NCBI GenBank assembly: GCA_050694055.1
Contig: JBOGWX010000097.1
Span: 1 to 8,637, forward strand
DNA length: 8,637 bases
Direction of reading: 5' to 3'
Source of the DNA: WHSV01 sp050694055
GTDB lineage: Bacteria > Actinomycetota > CADDZG01 > WHSQ01
Shown here: positions 4,637 to 8,637 of the stretch, piece after piece
Position numbering within the stretch: position 1 is the stretch's first letter
Layout: each line of letters begins with the position of its first letter
The notes under the pieces: generated by a model
The model's database searches: none
Told to the model about the DNA's origin: nothing
Seen by the model: the letters and a program-made list of their open reading frames with translations, nothing else
Translations under genes and position numbers: made by a program

Positions 4637-6744
4637 TCAGAGCGCACGAGCAGACCCGCGCCCGCAACCCCGACGAGGAAGGATACGTCGAGCGCGACGG
4701 CGTCCGGATCTTCTACGAGGTCTACGGCGAAGGCGAGCGGACGATTATGTTCGTGCCGCCGTGGGCGATCGTCCATTCGCGATGCTGGAAGATGCAGATC
4801 CCGTACTTCGCTCGCCACGCGCGCGTGATCGCGTTCGATCCGCGCGGAAACGGAAAGTCGGACCGGCCGCGCGAGGCCGAGGCATATATCGAGGAGGAGT
4901 ACGCAGCAGACGCCCTCGCGATCCTCGACGCCACGGGAACCGCGCGGGCGACGCTCGTAACGCTCTCGCTCGGCGCCCAGCGCTCGCTGCTCCTCGCCGC
5001 CGACCATCCCGACCGCGTCGAGCGCGTCGTGTTCATAGCCCCATCGCTGCCCATCGTGCCGGGGCACGAGTACCGCAGCGTGTATCCGTTCGACGAGCCG
5101 CTCGAAACCGATGACGGCTGGGCGAGGTTCAACGCGCACTACTGGCTTCGCGACTACCCGGGCTTCGTCGAGTTCTTCATGTCGCAGTGCCTCACGGAGC
5201 CGCACTCGACGAAGCCGACTGAGGATGTGATTGGGTGGGGCCTGGAGACGAACGGCGAGACGCTCGTCGCCGTCTCGACGCTCCGGTTTCTCGACGAGCA
5301 GCGCATTCGCGAGCTTTGCGCGCGTATCCGCTGCCCGGTGCTCGTCATCCACGGCGAGGGCGACGCGATCAGCCCTGCGGCCCGTGGAGTCGCGTTGGCC
5401 GAGGCAACGGGCGGGGAGCTTGTGCTTTTGGAGGGGAGCGGCCACTTCCTGCACGCGCGCGATCCCGTGAAGGTCAACCTGCTCGTGCGCGACTTCGTCG
5501 TGCCGCCTCGCCCGGCGCAAACGTGGATCCGCGGCAAGTCGCGCCGGAAGCGAGCGCTTTACGTCTCGTCACCCATCGGCCTCGGTCACGCACAGCGCGA
5601 CGTCGCGATCGCCAAGGAGCTCCGCAAGCTCGTTCCCGACCTCGAGATCGACTGGCTCGCGCAGCACCCGGTCACGAAGGTGCTTGAGGGAAACGGCGAG
5701 CGAATCCACCCGGCGAGCGCCTATCTCGCCAATGAGTCACGCCACGTCGAGAGCGAGTCGGCCGAGCACGATCTCCACTGCTTCCAGGCGATCCGCCGCA
5801 TGGACGAGATCCTGCTCTCCAACTTCATGGTCTTCCACGACCTCGTGCGCGAGGAGCAGTACGACCTTTGGATCGGCGACGAGGCGTGGGAGCTCGACTA
5901 CTACCTGCACGAGAACCCGGAGCAGAAGCGGGCCGCGTACGTCTGGTTGACCGATTTCGTCGGCTGGCTCCCCATGCCGGACGGCGGCGAGCGCGAGGCC
6001 TACGTGACGGCCGACTACAACGCCGAGATGATCGAGCACATCGCGCGCTTCCGGCGTGTTCGCGATCGCGCGATCTTCGTCGGCAACCCGGAGGACGTCG
6101 TCCCTGACGCCTTCGGGCCGGATCTCCCGCTCATCCGCGACTGGACCGAGGAGCACTACGACTTCGCCGGCTACGTCACCGGCTTCGATCCAGCGACACT
6201 CGCCGATCGCGACGCGCTCCGGGCCGGCCTCGGCTACGCGGCCGACGAGAAGGTCTGCGTCGTCACGGTCGGAGGCTCCGGCGTCGGCGGCAACCTCCTT
6301 CGGCGCGTCATCGACGCGTTCCCCGCCGCGAAAGAGCGCGTCCCCGAGCTTCGCATGGTCGTCGTCGCCGGCCCCCGTATCGACCCCGCCTCACTGCCGA
6401 CGCACCAGGGGCTCGACGTGCGCGCGTACGTCCACAACCTCTACCGCCATCTGGCCGCCTGCGACCTCGCCGTCGTCCAAGGCGGCCTCACCACGGCGAT
6501 GGAGCTGACCGCGAACCGGCGGCCGTTCCTCTACTTCCCGCTCCGCCACCACTTCGAGCAGAACGTCCACGTCCGCCACCGGCTCGAGCGCTACCAGGCC
6601 GGCCGCTGCATGGACTATGACGACTCCCCGCCTGAGGCGATCGCCGAGGCTATCGCCGCGGAGATCGGACGCGAAGTCGACTACAAACCTGTCGAGACGG
6701 AGGGGGCCGCCCGCGCCGCAGCGCGAATTGCGGACCTCCTCTAG
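4612..6744 (+). CDS. Alpha/beta hydrolase fused to a MurG-like glycosyltransferase
   Basis: This is a 710-residue two-domain protein. Residues about 22-298 are an alpha/beta hydrolase: FVPPWAIVHSRCW, VIAFDPRGNGKSDRP, nucleophile elbow VTLSLGAQ (Ser119), acid Asp251 (HGEGDAIS) and His278 (GSGHFLHARDP). The triad is complete, but the elbow has Thr rather than the usual Gly two residues before Ser. A linker (PPRPAQTWIRGKSRRKR) leads to residues about 315-710, a GT-B glycosyltransferase of the MurG/UGT type: SSPIGLGHAQRD (319-330) is the N-terminal glycine loop, VVTVGGSGVGG (550-560) starts the donor half, and CDLAVVQGGLTTAMEL with FPLRHHFEQN (617-651) is the nucleotide-sugar site with Glu631 and Gln650. 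ATG at 4612 is preferred for AAGGAG 8 nt upstream; an in-frame ATG at 4585 would add 9 residues. It overlaps the TetR gene by 25 nt and closes the operon. It probably transfers a sugar and cleaves an ester or glycoside-like substrate; the substrate is unknown. Confidence 0.88.
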   Translation: MAAIREAVVRAHEQTRARNPDEEGYVERDGVRIFYEVYGEGERTIMFVPPWAIVHSRCWKMQIPYFARHARVIAFDPRGNGKSDRPREAEAYIEEEYAADALAILDATGTARATLVTLSLGAQRSLLLAADHPDRVERVVFIAPSLPIVPGHEYRSVYPFDEPLETDDGWARFNAHYWLRDYPGFVEFFMSQCLTEPHSTKPTEDVIGWGLETNGETLVAVSTLRFLDEQRIRELCARIRCPVLVIHGEGDAISPAARGVALAEATGGELVLLEGSGHFLHARDPVKVNLLVRDFVVPPRPAQTWIRGKSRRKRALYVSSPIGLGHAQRDVAIAKELRKLVPDLEIDWLAQHPVTKVLEGNGERIHPASAYLANESRHVESESAEHDLHCFQAIRRMDEILLSNFMVFHDLVREEQYDLWIGDEAWELDYYLHENPEQKRAAYVWLTDFVGWLPMPDGGEREAYVTADYNAEMIEHIARFRRVRDRAIFVGNPEDVVPDAFGPDLPLIRDWTEEHYDFAGYVTGFDPATLADRDALRAGLGYAADEKVCVVTVGGSGVGGNLLRRVIDAFPAAKERVPELRMVVVAGPRIDPASLPTHQGLDVRAYVHNLYRHLAACDLAVVQGGLTTAMELTANRRPFLYFPLRHHFEQNVHVRHRLERYQAGRCMDYDDSPPEAIAEAIAAEIGREVDYKPVETEGAARAAARIADLL

Positions 6745-6760
6745 AGTGCGTTGACACGCG

Positions 6761-6788
6761 CCGAAGGGACGCTGCATCGTCCCTTCGG
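6761..6788. terminator. Strong hairpin between convergent genes, probable bidirectional terminator
   Basis: CCGAAGGGACG (6761-6771) and its exact complement CGTCCCTTCGG (6778-6788) form an 11-bp stem with a 6-nt loop, CTGCAT. It begins 16 nt after the hydrolase-glycosyltransferase stop and ends 13 nt before the stop of the convergent MMPL gene. No T-run follows on either strand, so it is not a textbook intrinsic terminator, although U-less hairpins are common in high-GC actinobacteria. Confidence 0.7.
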
Positions 6789-6801
6789 GCAAGTGCTTGG
6801 G

Positions 6802-7698
6802 TCAGTCGAGCGGAACGAGCTTGCGCTCGGGCTCGGCTCCTACGGGATCTAGCACCATCTCGGGCGTTTCGAGACCTCCGATGTTGACATCCGGAAGCCA
6901 TTCAAGCCTGGAGGGCAGATACCAGTTGCGGTCGCCGAGGAGCTTCATCGTGGCAGGAACCAGAACGGAGCGGACGATGGTGGCGTCGAGCGCCACGGCC
7001 ACGGCCAACCCGAAGCCCATCTGCTGCAGCGCCACCAGCGGGCCGGCGGCAAAGCCGCTGAAGACCGCCACCATGATCGCCGCGGCCCCTGTGATCAGAG
7101 AACCGGTGGTGCGCAGCCCGTAGGCAACGGACTCGCTGTTGTCGCCGGTGTGATCGAAGCGCTCACGGATCCGGCTGAGCAGGAAGACGTGGTAGTCCAT
7201 CGAGAGCCCAAACAGCACGCTGAACATGAACAGCGGCAACCCGGCCTCGATCGCCTCGACCTGGCCGAAGCCGAGCCACCCTGCGATGTCCTTGAAGAGC
7301 TCCGGCCCCACGCCCTGCTGGAAGAACAGAACGACGAGCCCGTAGGCTGCTCCCACCGATAGCAGGTTCATCGCGATCGCCTTTGCGGGGATGACCAGCC
7401 GCTCGGCATTGTCACCGACGGCGGTGTGGTCGACTCCTGCGAGCGTCACCGGCAGGAGCGTCGAGCGGCCGCTCTCTGACACCGAACCGTCGTTGGTCAG
7501 GTAGCTTGCTCCATGTCCTTCGCTGGCGGCCTCGGTTGAGACCCTTGAGAGCCGCGTCGTGATAGGAGGGGTCTTCTCGGTGCCTGGCCTTAGTGGGCTC
7601 GCGGTGGAGGCCACGGGCAGAAGGGGCTTGGCGCCCGTCGCGCCAGAGGATGGAAGCGGTCGGGACTCCAAGATCCAGGCGGGGCGAATGGTTCGCAT
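6802..7698 (-). pseudogene. MMPL-family (RND-type) transporter remnant, truncated with internal deletion
   Basis: An open frame of 298 codons carries pieces of an MMPL exporter, normally about 700 or more residues. Codons about 65-100 (YLTNDGSVSESGRSTLLPVTLAG...DNAERL) match the first periplasmic loop. The next residues, VIPAKAIAMNLLSVGAAYG (102-120), belong to the second membrane half, followed by LFGLSMDYHVFLLSRIRERF (162-181), TGSLITGAAAIMVAVFSGFA (198-217) and MGFGLAVAVALDATIVRSVL (227-246). Roughly 400 residues, including most of the first membrane half, are therefore missing in frame at about 7393-7401. The first helix and the start are also lost, and codons 1-60 read through unrelated remnant sequence (7509-7717). 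No ribosome site is clear. It lies convergent to the operon. The original substrate was probably a lipid or drug; a functional short protein is unlikely. Confidence 0.85.
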
Positions 7699-7717
7699 TA
7701 TGGGAAGCTGGGTCCAC
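7509..7717 (-). pseudogene. Decayed coding remnant, copy 2 (paralogue of 1778-1987)
   Basis: On the minus strand from 7717 this reads VDPASHNANHSPRLDLGVP, then ASILWRDG, APSARGLHREP, RHREDPSYHDAALKGL. It aligns gap-free to copy 1 for 63 codons with mainly third-position differences (see copy 1). Unlike copy 1 it has no internal stop, and the frame happens to stay open over a longer stretch (about 7412-7927), but the flanking parts look random. The left edge runs into the MMPL remnant near CATGGAG (minus strand, 7509-7515), and the right edge at 7717 is sharp. It is not in the MMPL reading frame and has no membrane segments, so it is probably not part of that transporter. The family is not recognised. 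Confidence 0.6.
7689..7717 (+). repeat. 29-bp direct repeat, copy 2
   Basis: This is the second copy of the 1959-1987 repeat, same orientation, differing at one base (C at 7708 for T). It marks the sharp outer edge of remnant copy 2. The two copies lie about 5.7 kb apart and enclose the operon and the MMPL remnant. No integrase or transposase gene lies between them. Confidence 0.8.
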
Positions 7718-7940
7718 GATCAAAGAACCCTGCTGTGCTGTTCCGGGTGATGATGGACACTGCCGCCGGGCCGCGCAACGACCCCGCCGATCCCAGCCAC
7801 GGGGGAAAGAGGCGACACCGACAAGGCCATGAAGCATCTCGAGTCGGCTGCCGCCGCGCCGGCTCGGGTTGGAGCGTGAACTAGGAGCGGTTCTCTGCCC
7901 GAGGTGTGGACTCGTCGAGTCGCGCACTTCACGTCCAGGA
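7718..7940. other. Intergenic stretch with no recognisable gene
   Basis: Between the remnant edge and the stop of the Cys-rich protein no frame shows a recognisable motif, RNA gene or clear promoter. A short plus-strand frame near 7805-7880 contains DTDKAMKHLESAA, which looks helical but has no start signal or partner. The segment is best taken as non-coding or decayed. Confidence 0.5.
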
Positions 7941-8363
7941 TCAGCTCGCCTTCTGTCCTGTGGCTCGCCGCACGTTGACGAAGTCGCCGCGTCGCTCGAG
8001 TACGGTTCCGACCTCGAAGGCTCCGGCCATACGTACGAGGTCGCCTGTGAGGTCGCGCAGCCACTCGTTCACCTCTCGATTCATCATCAACTCCTTCGTG
8101 ACGTAACCCTGATCTCTGAGGCCGTCCGAGATCAACATGAAGTAAGTGTCAGGATCGAGCTCCTCCCTATCGGCCACTTTGATCGTCGTGGTGGCGCGAT
8201 GGCTCGCTATGCCTGCCATCGAGCGCCGGCAACCGCATCGGTCGTCGATACTCCCGGGCTCACACTCGAGCGGCGGGAAGAAGACCAGTTCGCCCTCGAC
8301 CGTCCAGCAGAAATCGTTGTCGCGCCAGCCTTGCGTCTGGCTGGTTGCCGTCAGCACGTTCAT
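7941..8363 (-). CDS. Conserved Cys-rich protein of unknown function (DUF7715-like)
   Basis: This 140-residue soluble protein resembles an uncharacterised actinobacterial family that I recall as DUF7715 (number from memory). Conserved-looking blocks are VLTATSQTQGWRDNDFCWTV followed by EGELVFFPPLEC (3-34), DRCGCRRSMAGIASHRATTT (41-60), and a C-terminal VGTVLERRGDFVNVRR. Cys34, Cys43 and Cys45 (CGC) with His56 could form a metal site, but this is inferred. The middle (about 66-115) is helical, with DPDTYFMLISDGLRDQGYVT. ATG at 8363 is preferred because GAAAGG lies 8 nt upstream and the family begins M-x-V-L; an in-frame ATG at 8369 would add two residues but sits only 2 nt from that site. It follows the HNH gene on the same strand by about 70 nt and could be co-transcribed. 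No function is known. Confidence 0.82.
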   Translation of the reverse strand: MNVLTATSQTQGWRDNDFCWTVEGELVFFPPLECEPGSIDDRCGCRRSMAGIASHRATTTIKVADREELDPDTYFMLISDGLRDQGYVTKELMMNREVNEWLRDLTGDLVRMAGAFEVGTVLERRGDFVNVRRATGQKAS

Positions 8364-8378
8364 CTGCATCGCCTTTCG

Positions 8379-8397
8379 CCCCGGGATTCCTCCGGGG
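8379..8397. other. Short inverted repeat in the leader of the Cys-rich gene
   Basis: CCCCGG (8379-8384) and CCGGGG (8392-8397) are separated by 7 bp, between the HNH stop and the ribosome site of the 7941-8363 gene. It could be a weak terminator for the HNH gene or a leader hairpin, or chance in GC-rich DNA. No T-run follows. Confidence 0.3.
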
Positions 8398-8434
8398 ATC
8401 CGACTCCTTTGGGGGGAAGGGGTACGAAGCTGCG

Positions 8435-8637
8435 TCAGGGTTCGGGGGGCCTGAGCTTGCCGGCACGACGGTCACCTTTGGTCTTGACCTGGTGGCAGCT
8501 CCAGCAGCGCGGCTCGAGGTTGCCGTTGGAGCTGGGACCACGAGCGGCGCGCGGCTCGACGTGGTCGAACTCGGTGCGGAAACGGTTGCCGCAGTCGACG
8601 CACGAGACCCCGTCGAATCCGGGTGGCTCGCCCAGCT
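8435..8637 (-). CDS. HNH endonuclease, C-terminal part
   Basis: The last 66 residues of an HNH nuclease are visible; the 5' part lies beyond the right edge. The motif is complete: CVDC (12-15), then FDHVEPRAARG (23-33) with the catalytic-type His25, then NLEPRCWSCHQVKTKGDR (39-56) with Asn39, Cys44, Cys47 and His48. The two CxxC pairs would hold a structural zinc, and DH...N...H forms the beta-beta-alpha metal site. The sequence resembles the HNH tail of actinobacterial proteins that often carry a DUF222/13E12-like N-terminus, but that part is not visible. Such genes are widespread, often repeated, and of unclear role; some are mobile or phage-linked. The stop TGA at 8437-8435 is followed about 70 nt later by the Cys-rich protein. 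Confidence 0.9.
   Translation of the reverse strand, partial: LGEPPGFDGVSCVDCGNRFRTEFDHVEPRAARGPSSNGNLEPRCWSCHQVKTKGDRRAGKLRPPEP

Noticed and set aside
7593..7832. Plus-strand frame reading RRGEWFALWEAGSTIKE, like the N-terminal helix of an IS30-type transposase; copy 1 reads RRGPWFALWEVGST
   Set aside because: Both copies have in-frame stops at different places just upstream (c1 TGA twice, c2 TGA TAG), while the minus-strand frame stays open over 63 aligned codons with one stop in one copy. Third-position bias fits both strands, so this reading is less likely but not excluded.
1..8637. CRISPR array, rRNA, tRNA or riboswitch
   Set aside because: No regularly spaced repeats, cloverleaf or known aptamer core was seen by eye on either strand.

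Overview
The window is GC-rich, has dense genes on both strands, and uses GTG as well as ATG starts. HxlR/TetR regulators, an MMPL-type exporter remnant, a Cys-rich 'SHRATTT' protein and an HNH endonuclease together suggest a high-GC actinobacterium, possibly a soil lineage such as Thermoleophilia or Acidimicrobiia. This placement is inferred from protein style only.

Layout. 1-808 (-): N-terminal 269 residues of an FAD-linked oxidoreductase that runs off the left edge. It is divergent from an HxlR-type regulator (913-1611, +); the gap between them carries a perfect 12-bp inverted repeat (855-885), the likely operator. 1612-2144 is gene-poor and contains a decayed coding remnant (1778-1987, -). 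2145-6744 (+) is a five-gene operon in which every gene overlaps the next: a methanethiol oxidase/selenium-binding-protein homologue, a 45-residue single-span membrane protein, an NTF2-like protein, a TetR regulator, and a 710-residue fusion of an alpha/beta hydrolase to a MurG-like glycosyltransferase. A promoter overlapping a TTAGTCA repeat sits in front of the first gene. A strong hairpin (6761-6788) separates this operon from a convergent, degraded MMPL exporter gene (6802-7698, -). A second copy of the remnant lies at 7509-7717. 7718-7940 shows nothing recognisable. 7941-8363 (-) is a Cys-rich conserved protein of unknown function, and 8435-8637 (-) is the C-terminal end of an HNH endonuclease.

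How it fits together. The HxlR and FAD-oxidase pair looks like a common divergent regulator/target module. The five-gene operon looks like a self-regulated catabolic or modification unit: a metal-dependent thiol oxidase homologue, accessory small proteins, a TetR sensor and a bifunctional hydrolase/glycosyltransferase. Its substrate cannot be read from the sequence.

The most unexpected structure is the pair of related remnants flanking the operon plus MMPL block in the same orientation. They align without gaps over 63 codons with substitutions concentrated at third codon positions, and they share a nearly identical 29-bp end (1959-1987 and 7689-7717). This marks the roughly 5.7-kb block as possibly inserted, duplicated or rearranged.
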